DNA from: Eisenibacter elegans DSM 3317
GTDB taxonomy: Bacteria > Bacteroidota > Bacteroidia > Cytophagales > Microscillaceae
Length of the DNA: 64,000 nucleotides
Direction: 5' to 3'
NCBI RefSeq assembly: GCF_000430505.1
Contig: NZ_KE387152.1
Coordinates: forward strand, 571,413 to 635,412
The position numbers were made by a program, and so were the translations under genes. The stretch's first letter is position 1. Every line of letters begins with the position of its first letter. The notes beneath the pieces were generated by a model. That model made no database searches, was not told the origin of the DNA, and saw only the letters and a list, made by a program, of their open reading frames with translations. Below are positions 34,363-43,343 of the stretch, piece by piece.

Positions 34363-36026
34363 CTAGAGCAGTTCTAGCCCCAACACATCCTTGAGCTTTT
34401 CTAGGGCAGGGTAAGCCTTGCGCAGCGCTTCCCAGCGTTTTTGGGGCGAATCTTCTCCTTCAGGAGCAAGTATTTCGGCCTCAGATAGTTCTATCTTAGG
34501 AACGATGGCCGGCACAGCAGCCAAGTGCGTCTCCCAAGCTGGGAGATACTTCGTTACGACAGCCTTATGAGAGGGTTGCCTGGGAACAAGCCGGAGTAAG
34601 GGCGGTTCTTGAGCATCGAGCAGCAAATCTACCTGTAACAAGAGCTGCGTATCTGCCGTAGATTTTTGCCCCAGTCGATTACAAAAGCGCTTCCACTCAT
34701 AGCGTAGCTGAGGTTCGTCTAGCAATACCGGAGGTTTGGCTATAGGGTTTTGAGCATTGCTCTTGAGCTCTTCGGCAGTAGGTAGCTTGGGTGTACTCAT
34801 CACCTTGGGCTGCGCTACTGCTGGAGCTTTAGGAATATCGACAGGCTTGGCCTCTACAGGTTCTTTAGAAGCGGCTGCATTGTCCGAGTCTGGTTTAGGC
34901 TGCGATTTTAGTTTTTTTTTTGAGCAATCAAGCTTGGCAAATGCGCCATCTTAAACAAATGCAACTCTACCAGCAGGGTAGGGTGCTTACTGTTTTTGTA
35001 GGCCAAGTCGCATTGGTTCATCAAGTTGAGCGCATTCAACAAAAAGCCCGAAGTAGCCGCCTGAGCCTGTAATTGGTAACGTTCTTTGGCCTTACCCGAA
35101 ACAGATAAAAGGCTGACAGTCTGAGGGTCTTTACACATTAGTAGGTTGCGTAGGTGCTCGCCCAACCCAGCCACAAACAAGTGTGCATCAAAACCCTTGC
35201 GCAGTATTTCGTTGAAAACCAATACCGCACGGCTGCTGTCTTGTGCCAATAATGCATCTGTGATTTTGAAGTAATAATCATAATCCAAGATGTGTAGGTT
35301 GTCGATGGTAGCGCTGTAGGTAATGCGCCCATCGCCGGAGAAGGTGCTGACAAGGTCAAAAAGTGAGAGCGCATCGCGCAGACCGCCATCAGCCTTGCGG
35401 GCAATGAGTTCGAGGGCTTCTGGCTCTGCTTGGATACCTTCGCGGGTGGCTATAGAGGCTAGGTGTTGGGCAATGTCATCGGTTTCGATACGCTTGAAAT
35501 CAAAAATCTGACAACGCGACAAGATGGTAGGGATAATCTTGTGTTTTTCGGTAGTAGCCAGAATGAAAATAGCATACGAGGGCGGCTCTTCCAAGGTCTT
35601 CAAAAAAGCATTGAAAGCGCTATTGGAGAGCATATGCACCTCATCGATGATGTAGACCTTCTTCTGACCTGAGGTAGGCGGATAACGTACTTGCTCAACG
35701 AGGTTGCGGATATCATCCACACTGTTGTTAGAAGCCGCATCTAGTTCGTAGACATTGACACTGCTGTTTTTTTGAAAAGCCAGACAAGAGGTGCACTCAC
35801 CACAGGCCTCTCCCTCTGCTGTAAGGTTGGTGCAGTTGATGGTTTTGGCCAAGATACGGGCACAGGTAGTTTTGCCTACCCCACGAGGGCCACAAAACAA
35901 AAAGGCTTGCGCCAAATGTTTGCTCTTGATGGCATTTTTGAGGGTGTTGGTAATATGTGATTGCCCTACAACACTGTCGAAGAGTGCAGGACGGTACTTA
36001 CGTGCCGAAACGAGGAAGTTTTCCAT
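34363..36026 (-). CDS. dnaX: DNA polymerase III subunit tau, made by -1 slippage at an A10 run
   Basis: The zero frame from 36026 ends at 34908 with TAA (372 residues, the gamma-like product). Just before that stop the coding strand has ten consecutive A residues (34921-34912 in plus coordinates). A -1 shift there changes CAA AAA AAA AAC TAA into CAA AAA AAA AAA CTA and opens a further 182 codons to 34363, with an LKSQPKPDSDN linker, a Pro/Ala-rich hinge and a C-terminal domain ending EKLKDVLGLELL, as expected for tau. The full product would be about 554 residues. The AAA+ part has CGPRGVGKTTCARILAKTINC (Walker A), the zinc-type CGECTSC, and DEVHMLSNSAFNAFLKTLEEPP. A simple sequencing error in the homopolymer is the alternative. 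Confidence 0.85.
34908..36026 (-). CDS. dnaX: DNA polymerase III subunit gamma (zero-frame dnaX product)
   Basis: This is the 372-residue product if no slippage occurs. It keeps the complete clamp-loader ATPase: Walker A GPRGVGKTT (near 46-54), a zinc-binding cluster, Walker B-like DEVH, sensor 1 ILATTEKHKIIPTILSRCQ and domain III to about residue 365. It ends LIAQKKN at a TAA directly after the A10 run. In E. coli the gamma form also ends at the frameshift site. The C-terminal DnaB- and alpha-binding domains would be absent. Confidence 0.8.
   Translation of the reverse strand: MENFLVSARKYRPALFDSVVGQSHITNTLKNAIKSKHLAQAFLFCGPRGVGKTTCARILAKTINCTNLTAEGEACGECTSCLAFQKNSSVNVYELDAASNNSVDDIRNLVEQVRYPPTSGQKKVYIIDEVHMLSNSAFNAFLKTLEEPPSYAIFILATTEKHKIIPTILSRCQIFDFKRIETDDIAQHLASIATREGIQAEPEALELIARKADGGLRDALSLFDLVSTFSGDGRITYSATIDNLHILDYDYYFKITDALLAQDSSRAVLVFNEILRKGFDAHLFVAGLGEHLRNLLMCKDPQTVSLLSVSGKAKERYQLQAQAATSGFLLNALNLMNQCDLAYKNSKHPTLLVELHLFKMAHLPSLIAQKKN
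34912..34921 (-). promoter_or_regulatory. A10 slippery run in dnaX
   Basis: Ten T residues on the plus strand (ten A on the coding strand) sit at the point where the dnaX frame must shift. In Thermus thermophilus a similar A9 run causes transcriptional slippage in dnaX; in E. coli A AAA AAG drives ribosomal frameshifting. No strong stimulatory hairpin is obvious after the run, which favours transcriptional slippage. Confidence 0.7.
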
Positions 36027-36330
36027 ACAAGGGGCAAGTTAGTAATTTTTGCGGAATCAAAATAGCACCAGCATACGGGAATTTATGCCCAACCAAAGTT
36101 AGTTTGGGAAATGTATGTGCTGAAAATCCGTGAGCACCAAGAACATCAGCCACTTTGAGCCCCCAACCAAGAACACTTTGGAATAAGTTTACGCCGCTGG
36201 ACATTTTTGGAAAAGTAGCTCGGAGCTCCAGCTCCGAGACAAGCTGAGACCTCATTTTGGGGTAAAATAAGACTTAACCCACAGTGTTAACTATGGGGTT
36301 TGAAAAATATCCAGTGGTGTGAACAAAACC
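36027..36330. other. dnaX-gpmI intergenic region
   Basis: 304 bases with no gene. A complete family A element occupies 36191-36320. The remainder shows no clear promoter consensus or hairpin. Confidence 0.6.
36191..36320 (+). repeat. family A palindromic element, complete copy
   Basis: 130 bases opening ACGCCGCTGGACATTTTTGG and closing GAAAAATATCCAGTGGTGT, with the internal palindrome CGGAGCTCCAGCTCCGAG and a hairpin around CCCACAGTGTTAACTATGGG. Same order and orientation as the copy at 32796. Confidence 0.85.
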
Positions 36331-37857
36331 CTAACTCAAAAGTGAGTCTTCGCTCATTTCTGTTGGGGGGGCGATACCCATCAAGTCTAGGATGGTTGGG
36401 GCGATATTGCCGAGCTTTCCACTGCCTTTGAGGGAGCCTTGGTAGTCATTGTCTACCAAGATACAGGGAACGAGATTGGTGGTGTGTGCGGTATGGGGTG
36501 TACCATCAGGGTTGCGCATATAGTCGGCGTTGCCGTGGTCGGCAATGACCAACACACTGTACTGCTGCTTGAGAGCAGCCTCAATTACTTGTGCGGCACA
36601 GTGGTCTACGGTTTCGCAGGCTTTGACAGCCGCCTCAAACACGCCCGTATGGCCTACCATATCGGGGTTGGCAAAGTTGAGGCAGATGAAGTCGGCGCTT
36701 TGTGCTTCGATTTCGGGTACGATGGTGGCCACAATCTCGTGAGCACTCATTTCGGGCTGTAGGTCGTAGGTAGCCACCTTGGGAGAGGGGCAGAGTAGGC
36801 GTTTTTCACCCTCAAAAGCAGCCTCACGCCCACCGGAGAAGAAGAAGGTTACGTGAGGGTATTTTTCTGTTTCGGCAATACGGATTTGGGTTTTTCCGGC
36901 CTTGGCCAGTACCTCGCCGAGGGTGTTAGACAGGTTGTCCTTGTCGAATAGAGGGGTTACGCCTACGAAAGTCTCGTCGTAGTTGGTCAGGGTGAGGTAG
37001 CGCAGGGGCAGGGTTTGCATCCCTTGTGCGGGCATATCCTCTTGGGTCAGTACTTGGGTGATTTCGCGCCCTCGGTCGGTGCGGAAGTTAAAACACAGCA
37101 CCACATCACCTTCTTGGATGGTGGCCAAGGGTCGGCCTTGTGCATTGGCAATGAAAGAGGGCGGTATAAACTCATCAGTAACATTTTGCACATAAGCACT
37201 TTGCACAGCCTCAGCAGCCGAGCCAAAGGCAGCGCCCTCTCCCCGCACGAGTAGGTCATAGGCTAGTTTGACGCGCTCCCAACGGCGGTCTCTGTCCATG
37301 GCATAATAGCGCCCAATGACGGAGGCGATGCGTGTGCTGCGGCCTTGTAGATGTGCTTCGAGGTCTTGGACGTAGCCCAAACCACTTTTGGGGTCGGTGT
37401 CGCGCCCGTCTGTAAAGGCGTGTACAAACACTTCGTACAGTCCTTCGGCTTCGGCTATATCACAAAGTGCTTTGAGGTGCTCGATGTGGGCGTGTACACC
37501 ACCATCAGAAAGCAAGCCGATGAAATGTACTTTTTTTTGATTTTTTTTGGCATATTGCAACGATTCCAACAGCGTCGGGTGTCGGTGTAGTTCGCGTTGG
37601 GCAATGGCCTGATTGATGCGTACCAGTTCTTGGTATACCACACGTCCGGCACCGATGTTGAGATGGCCTACTTCGGAGTTGCCCATCTGCCCGGGCGGTA
37701 AGCCTACCGCCAAGCCCGAGGCTTCCAGTTGGGTGTGTGGATAGCGGGCAAATAAGCTATCGATAAAAGGCGTTTGGGCGTGTTGGATGGCCGATACCTC
37801 CGGCTCAGTACCAAGACCCCAGCCGTCGAGAATCATCAGCAATACTTTCTTATTCAT
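36331..37857 (-). CDS. gpmI: 2,3-bisphosphoglycerate-independent phosphoglycerate mutase
   Basis: This glycolytic enzyme interconverts 3- and 2-phosphoglycerate using two Mn ions and a phosphoserine. From the ATG ending at 37857 the product is 508 residues, the normal length; the frame is open upstream but the extra part overlaps the divergent LRR gene. It starts MNKKVLLMILDGWGLG with metal ligand Asp11, and the catalytic Ser61 is in GQMGNSEVGHLNIGAG. Other marks are FTDGRDTDPKSG, FNFRTDRGREITQ, the NFANPDMVGHTG box and VLVIADHGNADYMRN. A TAATTTTG box lies 46 bases upstream. Confidence 0.96.
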   Translation of the reverse strand: MNKKVLLMILDGWGLGTEPEVSAIQHAQTPFIDSLFARYPHTQLEASGLAVGLPPGQMGNSEVGHLNIGAGRVVYQELVRINQAIAQRELHRHPTLLESLQYAKKNQKKVHFIGLLSDGGVHAHIEHLKALCDIAEAEGLYEVFVHAFTDGRDTDPKSGLGYVQDLEAHLQGRSTRIASVIGRYYAMDRDRRWERVKLAYDLLVRGEGAAFGSAAEAVQSAYVQNVTDEFIPPSFIANAQGRPLATIQEGDVVLCFNFRTDRGREITQVLTQEDMPAQGMQTLPLRYLTLTNYDETFVGVTPLFDKDNLSNTLGEVLAKAGKTQIRIAETEKYPHVTFFFSGGREAAFEGEKRLLCPSPKVATYDLQPEMSAHEIVATIVPEIEAQSADFICLNFANPDMVGHTGVFEAAVKACETVDHCAAQVIEAALKQQYSVLVIADHGNADYMRNPDGTPHTAHTTNLVPCILVDNDYQGSLKGSGKLGNIAPTILDLMGIAPPTEMSEDSLLS

Positions 37858-37902
37858 TATAAAATAGCGCTTGATTGAAATACAGTGTTGGTAATTAAAG
37901 GC

Positions 37903-37910
37903 CAAAATTA
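37903..37910 (-). promoter_or_regulatory. -7 box of gpmI
   Basis: Read on the minus strand this is TAATTTTG, matching TAnnTTTG. It lies 46 bases upstream of the gpmI start and only 12 bases from the divergent ATG at 37922. Confidence 0.45.
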
Positions 37911-37921
37911 CGAAAAAAACT

Positions 37922-39052
37922 ATGAGAACTGCCGCCCCGTTTTTGTACTGCCTGCTCTTGTTCAGTGGGTTTATTTTTTGCCCTGCCACTTCTAGTGCGC
38001 AAACCAGCTTGCTCAGCCTTGAAGAACTGGCCAATGAGGAGGTGTATACCAAGCTACAGGCGGCAATCCGTGACTCGACCAAGGCCTTGGTACTGAGCCT
38101 CAAAGGGGACTCTCTCACACAGTATCCACAGGAGCTGCGCCACTTGCGCCGCCTACAAGTACTGGATCTTAGCCTTAACCCCTTGGAGGAGTTGCCGGCT
38201 GCCATTGCCCGCCACCCCGACCTACAAGTGCTTGACTTGTGGGGCTGTGGCCTCAAGCGCCTGCCAAAAGAGATAGGTCGCCTTCAGCACTTGCGCTACC
38301 TCTACCTCGACTATAACCAACTCGAAACCCTCCCGCGTGAAATCAACCAGTTGCAAAAGCTCGAAGTGCTCGACCTCGAGGGCAACCAACTTACCCGATT
38401 CGACACGGCGTGGTGTCGGTGGGAGCGCCTCGAAGTACTCGACCTTGAAGGCAACCAACTTACCCAACTGCCCCCACAAATTGCCCAGCTCAAACGTCTC
38501 AAGACACTTGACCTTTCGGGCAATCAGCTCGATTCGCTCCCACAGCGTCTGGCGGAGTTGGAGCGCCTCGAATACCTTTATCTTGACCGCAACCGCCTGC
38601 AATCTTTGCCCGCCGACCTTGGCAATATGCGCGACCTCAAGTTTGTGTACTTGGCCAACAACCGCTTCCGAGAGCTACCCAAAGGGCTGGAAACCTTGCA
38701 AAATGTGGAGATTTTGGATCTTTCGGGCAATCAGCTTAGCAGCCTCCAACTCAATTGGCAGCAACTCAAGCGCCTACATACACTCAAACTCCAACAAAAC
38801 AAGCTGACTGAGCTGCCCACCGAACTACTCCAGCTCCCCGACCTCGAAACGCTTGATCTTTCGGGCAACCAACTCAGCTACTTACCTGATGACTTGTCAG
38901 CTTGGAAAACACTCAAAGAGCTGAATATTAGGGGAAATCCACTATCAGACAAGCGCAAAGAACCGACACAAGAGTCGGCCTCGGCCTCTGGCGACGAATC
39001 GGAGCTAGGGCGTATTCGGCAGCAACTTCCCCAAACACAAGTAAAGTTTTAG
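37922..39052 (+). CDS. exported leucine-rich repeat protein
   Basis: This 376-residue protein has a signal peptide of about 27 residues (ends ATSSAQ). From about residue 50 to 340 it is a run of some eleven 23-residue LRRs of the type LEVLDLEGNQLTQLPPQIAQLKR, with consensus LxxLxLxxNxLxxLPxxIxxLxx. A polar tail follows (PTQESASASGDESELG). There is no T9SS C-terminal domain, so it probably stays periplasmic or on the cell surface by other means. LRRs mediate protein binding; the partner is unknown. The next gene starts 3 bases after its stop, so the two are co-transcribed. Confidence 0.9.
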   Translation: MRTAAPFLYCLLLFSGFIFCPATSSAQTSLLSLEELANEEVYTKLQAAIRDSTKALVLSLKGDSLTQYPQELRHLRRLQVLDLSLNPLEELPAAIARHPDLQVLDLWGCGLKRLPKEIGRLQHLRYLYLDYNQLETLPREINQLQKLEVLDLEGNQLTRFDTAWCRWERLEVLDLEGNQLTQLPPQIAQLKRLKTLDLSGNQLDSLPQRLAELERLEYLYLDRNRLQSLPADLGNMRDLKFVYLANNRFRELPKGLETLQNVEILDLSGNQLSSLQLNWQQLKRLHTLKLQQNKLTELPTELLQLPDLETLDLSGNQLSYLPDDLSAWKTLKELNIRGNPLSDKRKEPTQESASASGDESELGRIRQQLPQTQVKF

Positions 39053-39055
39053 CCA

Positions 39056-39757
39056 ATGCGCTGGTGGCCCGACAAATCACACCGCGCCTATCGCCGTCAG
39101 TGCCGCGAAGGCAAAGCCCCGGCGTGGCTCTGCGATTGGTATTGGCAATATCGAGCCCCAGACCCTCGTCAGCGCATTATCGATGCTACCTTTGTGGTGT
39201 TTGATGTAGAAGCCACCGGGCTCAATCCTGCCAAAGACTGCATTCTGAGCTTGGCTGCGGTGCGGGTGCAGGGTGGGGTGATAGACCTCAGCGGCGCTAT
39301 CGACTTCAGGGTACAACAAGCCAATGCGCAAGGGGCTGAGGCAGTGCTTATCCATCAGATTTTACCCCAAGAAAGCCGTCAGGCCGATATCAGCGAAACT
39401 GCGATGTTGCGCTATTTTTTACAGTTTTGTGGCAGCAGCATCTTAGTAGCCCATCACGCTGCGCTCGACTGTGGCCTGCTCGACCAAGCGCTCCAACGAC
39501 ATCACCAAGTAAGCCTGCTCAATCATACGCTCGATACGCTCGTTTTGGCGCGGCGACTGGCCGGCAACCCTTCTCCCGAACAAACAAGCCCCCAACAGTT
39601 TACCCTCAACAGCCTATGCGCCCAATATGGTATCGCCCTGCCCCGCCCACACGAGGCCGCCTCCGACACCTTAGCTACTGCCCAACTCCTCTGCCACCAA
39701 CTGCATCAAGCTCAACGACGCGGACTGCGTACCCTTGGAGAGTTGGGGGTAAGTTGA
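39056..39757 (+). CDS. DnaQ-like 3'-5' exonuclease
   Basis: This 233-residue protein has the DEDDh exonuclease fold: VVFDVEATGL carries Asp50 and Glu52, VAHHAALDCGLLDQAL carries Asp138, and RPHEAASDTLATAQL carries His199 and Asp204. The usual FDTETTGL motif reads FDVEATGL, but all catalytic acids are present. A basic 40-residue head precedes the domain. Such stand-alone enzymes resemble the epsilon proofreading subunit and are also found in DNA repair or RNA processing. It starts 3 bases after the LRR gene, though no functional link is obvious. Confidence 0.88.
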   Translation: MRWWPDKSHRAYRRQCREGKAPAWLCDWYWQYRAPDPRQRIIDATFVVFDVEATGLNPAKDCILSLAAVRVQGGVIDLSGAIDFRVQQANAQGAEAVLIHQILPQESRQADISETAMLRYFLQFCGSSILVAHHAALDCGLLDQALQRHHQVSLLNHTLDTLVLARRLAGNPSPEQTSPQQFTLNSLCAQYGIALPRPHEAASDTLATAQLLCHQLHQAQRRGLRTLGELGVS

Positions 39758-39820
39758 TGGCTGAGATGTTGTAGATTATAGGGTGTATTTTGCGCACTTA
39801 TGTATTTTTTGTAAAGTATT

Positions 39821-40579
39821 TCAGATGCCTGATTTTTTCCGGATTTCAGATTGGAGGGTGTCAAGAAAGGGGTTATTTTCAATGTGTAATTCTTTCAAAA
39901 GGGGGAGATGCTCCAAGCTTGAAATATCAGAGAGCTGATTGTTGTTCAAATGCAGTGATGCTAATCGTGTTAAGCTTTGTAGGGGAGAGAGGTATTGTAT
40001 CTTGTTGAAGCCCAAACTTAAGGTTTGTAACTGCGTCAAGGTTTTTAAGTGTGAGAGGTCTTGAAGTTGATTCCAATTCAAGCTTAATGATTGCAATTGT
40101 GGTAAACCTTGCAAAAAGGCAATATCGCGTATTTTATTATCCTACAAGCTTAGCGTGTGTAGTTGCCTAAGGCTTTGTAAAGGGAGAAATCTTAGGATAT
40201 AATATTATTCAGGTCTAGGGATTGTAATTGTGTCAACCTTTCCAAAACAGCAATGTCTTGAATTTTATTATTCCATAAGCTCAGCGATTGTAGCTGGCAA
40301 GGTTAAATCCGAGAATTGTAACCATTCTAAACCCGATGGGAAAGCAATCTTGTGTATTTGGTTTCAGCTCAAGTTTAGAAATCGTAGCTGAGGCAAGTCT
40401 TTCAAAAAAGACACGTCCTGTATTTGGTTATAGCTTATGTCTAAATATCGTAAACCCGTTAAGCTTGAGACGAAGGAGGTATCTTGGATGTGGTTCTGGC
40501 GCAGATTTAGGATTTGTAACTGCGTGAGTGCTTGCAAAAAAGAAGCGTTTTGAAGTTGGTTTGTGCTGATGTCTAAGAA
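39821..40579 (-). pseudogene. leucine-rich repeat protein pseudogene
   Basis: Reading the minus strand from about 40579 down to 39821 gives at least ten LRRs of the internalin-like 22-residue type, such as LDISTNQLQNASFLQALTQ, LDISYNQIQDVSFLKDLPQ and LSLGFNKIQYLSPLQSLTR. The frame is broken by an in-frame TGA in LNLS-stop-NQIHKI, by further stops and shifts around 40190-40300, and by a TAG in LSL-stop-DNKI near 40142. Only the last 97 codons (39821-40114) remain open. No start codon or signal peptide is visible. It differs in repeat type from the intact LRR gene at 37922. Confidence 0.8.
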
Positions 40580-40739
40580 TATTTACGAGGTTATTTTCTT
40601 CCCTTGTTTTGGCTTTGATGTCTCTTCTGTTCTTGCCGTTTTTCATCAAACGTATACCATAGGGCCTGTCTAAATTTTCAGCGCGGCACTCAAAACAGCT
40701 GATTTTTGCGCTGACACTAGGCAAAAAGCGCAGGCTGAT

Positions 40740-40770
40740 ATTGAGCCCACGATTTTAATCGTGGGAAGGC
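40740..40770. repeat. hairpin resembling the inner stem of family A
   Basis: TGAGCCCACGATTTTAATCG and the following TGGG form a 9-bp hairpin that matches the layout TTAGCCCACAGTTTTAACTG plus TGGG of family A. The rest of the A element is not recognisable here. Confidence 0.4.
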
Positions 40771-40839
40771 TGTACCCAAAAATCAGTTTTTTTTGGCTGA
40801 TGAAGATGATTTTAGACAAGCGCTAATGTAAGATGCCAG

Positions 40840-42609
40840 CTAGCGATGCTCTTCCCAGACTAGATTGGCTTCGCTGCGCAGTTGTCGCAGCATGGTACGG
40901 GTGCGTAGGTCTTCGTAGTTGGTAGGTATGGTGTCAAGCAGGGCATCAGCACAGAAGAAAATCACCTTGGTTTTGGCGCGGCTGATGGAGACATTGAGGC
41001 GGTTAGGCGAGTACAAAAACTCACTTACTTGGGAGAGGTAGTCGGCTTCGGTAGCAGTATAGGAGACCATCACCAACTCTACACTTTGGCCTTGCAGCTT
41101 TTCGACCGTATCGATTACGGGCAGCGCGGGCAAGGTAGGGTAGTGGGTGCGCAATGCTTCGATGATACGCAGGATTTGTTTGCGAAAAGGCGTTACCACG
41201 GCCATATCCTGTGCAGGCCAGCCCTGTGTACCTATCAGGTAGCCGATGATGTGAGCTATCTTGAGGGCTTCGTAGGGGTTTTCTTGTGTACTTTGGTTGT
41301 CGGGGGAACAAACCCAAACCATCGCCGCGTCGGGCTGCAATACCGTCTGCAAGAAGGCATCCTGCTGCCCCAGCCCTTGTAGGGTCGGGAAAGGGCGGTT
41401 ATGGCTGTGTTGGAGGAAGGTCTCGCCGGAGGAGCCTTGGGGCTTGGGGTAGAATAGCGTCCCGATGAGGTGTGTCAGGGTGGCGTTCATCCGGTAGGTG
41501 GTGTCGAGCGCCATCAGCTGGTGGGGCAGATGGTTTTCGATATGCGCCAAGATAGAGCACGAGAGGGGATGCGTTTGCAAGGACTCACGGAAAATGGGCG
41601 GCATTTGTCGTTGGTCGCCGAAGAGCAAGATGCTTTTCGCACCCATCCCTCCCAAGAGCACGGCCAGTGGCAGCGGCACTTGTCCGGCCTCATCCACAAT
41701 GACAACCTCAGGGGTGTAAGGCGATTGGTCTTTGAGCAAATTGAGCAGCGCGGTGTAGAGGCTCGTTCCGACGATGCTCCCCCCTTGACTGAACAGTTCG
41801 GTGGGCAGGTCGGTAAACTTATGGATGGGGATATTGGGCAGCAGGTTGTCGCGTTTGGCGGCATCGCCGGCCTTGAAAATCTCCAGCCCGGGGGCGTGGT
41901 CATAAATCTCGTTGAGGGCGTGGTGTACGGCCTGATGGGTATGGGCGACTAAGAGCACACGCCGCCCTTCTTCGGCCAATTGGGTGGCCACCTGTGCCAG
42001 TACCGCCGTTTTGCCTGTACCCGGCGGCCCTTGGATGGCCAATATGGGCGGCAAACGCAAGCAGGCCGAAAGAGCAGCCTGTTGAGAGGGATTCAGGCGC
42101 TGTGCTGCCTCCGAAAGGGCAGGGGCAGGGCGCAAAGGAGCTGATAGCGAAGCCTGTCCAAAAAGTTGGCGAAAAAACAAATGCCCACGCCCACCGGCTT
42201 GCAGGCTTGTTTTGGCAAGTTGCCCTACCCGCTTCATCATATCGAAGGGTGGGGCTTCGAGCCTAGCCTCGCTGAGTGTATGTAGCGATGCTTGCCAATT
42301 GCGGGGATATACGGGAGCCAACCACAGTTCTTTGCCTTTTACCCTGAAGAGACTTACTTGATGGGAAACCTTGCCATAATGCAGTGCGAGCGTCTCGCCT
42401 TCTTTGAACTTGGTGCGGTTTTGGGCAAAGCGGAAGTGTGCCAACATCTTGCCTTGGTGCTCTACCAGCCCTCCAAACTGCAGCTGAACGATGGCCAAGC
42501 CGTTGGCCTCCTTCCCCTCGTCAGAGAGTAGGCGGATGGCTTTTTGCTGGTCGTCTTCATCCAAAAATTCTTGCCAAAAATAACGGGCGATTTCTTCGGG
42601 GGCGAGCAT
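40840..42609 (-). CDS. superfamily 1B (Upf1-like) helicase
   Basis: This 589-residue protein has an N-terminal OB-like region and two RecA-like domains. Motif I is AIQGPPGTGKT (191-201), motif Ia VAHTHQAVHHAL, motif II VIVDEAGQ (303-310), motif III LFGDQRQMPPIF, and later AVVTPFRKQ, DTVEKLQGQSVELVMVSYT (motif V) and SPNRLNVSISRAKTKVI (motif VI). It belongs to the Upf1/Dna2-like AAA_11-AAA_12 group, which unwind DNA or RNA 5' to 3'. Bacteroidota carry several such helicases of unknown role. It is transcribed alone; nearby genes are unrelated. Confidence 0.9.
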   Translation of the reverse strand: MLAPEEIARYFWQEFLDEDDQQKAIRLLSDEGKEANGLAIVQLQFGGLVEHQGKMLAHFRFAQNRTKFKEGETLALHYGKVSHQVSLFRVKGKELWLAPVYPRNWQASLHTLSEARLEAPPFDMMKRVGQLAKTSLQAGGRGHLFFRQLFGQASLSAPLRPAPALSEAAQRLNPSQQAALSACLRLPPILAIQGPPGTGKTAVLAQVATQLAEEGRRVLLVAHTHQAVHHALNEIYDHAPGLEIFKAGDAAKRDNLLPNIPIHKFTDLPTELFSQGGSIVGTSLYTALLNLLKDQSPYTPEVVIVDEAGQVPLPLAVLLGGMGAKSILLFGDQRQMPPIFRESLQTHPLSCSILAHIENHLPHQLMALDTTYRMNATLTHLIGTLFYPKPQGSSGETFLQHSHNRPFPTLQGLGQQDAFLQTVLQPDAAMVWVCSPDNQSTQENPYEALKIAHIIGYLIGTQGWPAQDMAVVTPFRKQILRIIEALRTHYPTLPALPVIDTVEKLQGQSVELVMVSYTATEADYLSQVSEFLYSPNRLNVSISRAKTKVIFFCADALLDTIPTNYEDLRTRTMLRQLRSEANLVWEEHR

Positions 42610-42672
42610 TGTGTCAGTGGGTGGGTAAGGGTGATGCCTTTGGCGTAGTTTAGTATTTGAGGAGGCTATGGT

Positions 42673-43185
42673 TTATTGGGGCTTGCGAATGGGGGAGATG
42701 CGCTTTTCGGGCAGGGCTACGTGGAAGAAGGCCACCTTTTCCATCGCATGGCAGGCATTGCACTGTAGGGTAAGGTTGCGCATTTCTTCTCTGAAAACAG
42801 CGGTGTCTTTAGCGGCAATGGCTTTTTCGACGGCAGGCAGCCCTATGGTCATAAAGGTTTCGGCAGAAGCTTGGCGCAAGGGGCGGCGCTCGAAGCCTTG
42901 TTTGAGGGTCAGGTTGATTTTCTCGATTTGGTACTGGGCATAGTCCCAGTTTTGGTCTTCTCCAGCCCAGTGCAGCTCTTGGTAACGGTAGCCGGTTTCG
43001 ACCATCGCGTGGTCAAAGCCCCTAAATTGCCGCTCGATGGTTTGTATTTGTGTTTCGGGATTGCCTGTAATCCATTCGCCTTGGGGCAGGGTGGTTTGGT
43101 TGTTTTGGCAAGAGACGAGCAGGCAGAGGTTAGCGAAGCATATCAGTTGGAGTAGAAGAGGGAGGCGAAAGCTAAGGCAAGTCAT
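42673..43185 (-). CDS. c'-type cytochrome-like lipoprotein
   Basis: From the ATG ending at 43185 the product has 170 residues with lipobox LVSC (Cys26). The mature protein is mainly helical and has one heme c site CNACH at 142-146, close to the C-terminus. A C-terminal CxxCH in a four-helix protein is the layout of cytochrome c'/c556, which bind NO or shuttle electrons in the periplasm. His146 would be the proximal ligand. No distal ligand can be assigned by eye. It is probably anchored to a membrane facing the periplasm. The next upstream gene in the same direction is the saccharopine dehydrogenase-like gene, separated by a family A repeat. Confidence 0.75.
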   Translation of the reverse strand: MTCLSFRLPLLLQLICFANLCLLVSCQNNQTTLPQGEWITGNPETQIQTIERQFRGFDHAMVETGYRYQELHWAGEDQNWDYAQYQIEKINLTLKQGFERRPLRQASAETFMTIGLPAVEKAIAAKDTAVFREEMRNLTLQCNACHAMEKVAFFHVALPEKRISPIRKPQ

Positions 43186-43343
43186 GGTGTTTTGTGGGTT
43201 AGTGAGCAGGTTTGCGGTGATGTATGGCCGACACCAAAGCTTTTTAACCGCATTTTGCAAGCAAAGATATAAAAAACTCTTCATACGGTGTTTTTGACGA
43301 TTTCAAGGTAAGAAGCAGTTGGAGATAATTGTACTAAAATCAC

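Noticed and set aside
34757-34954. Plus-strand frame across the dnaX slippage site
   Set aside because: It is the antisense shadow of the tau linker and has low-complexity Ser/Ala composition.
37858-38256. Upstream extension of gpmI by about 130 codons
   Set aside because: It is antisense to the start of the LRR gene; the GpmI family begins at the LLMILDGWG segment directly after the ATG at 37857.
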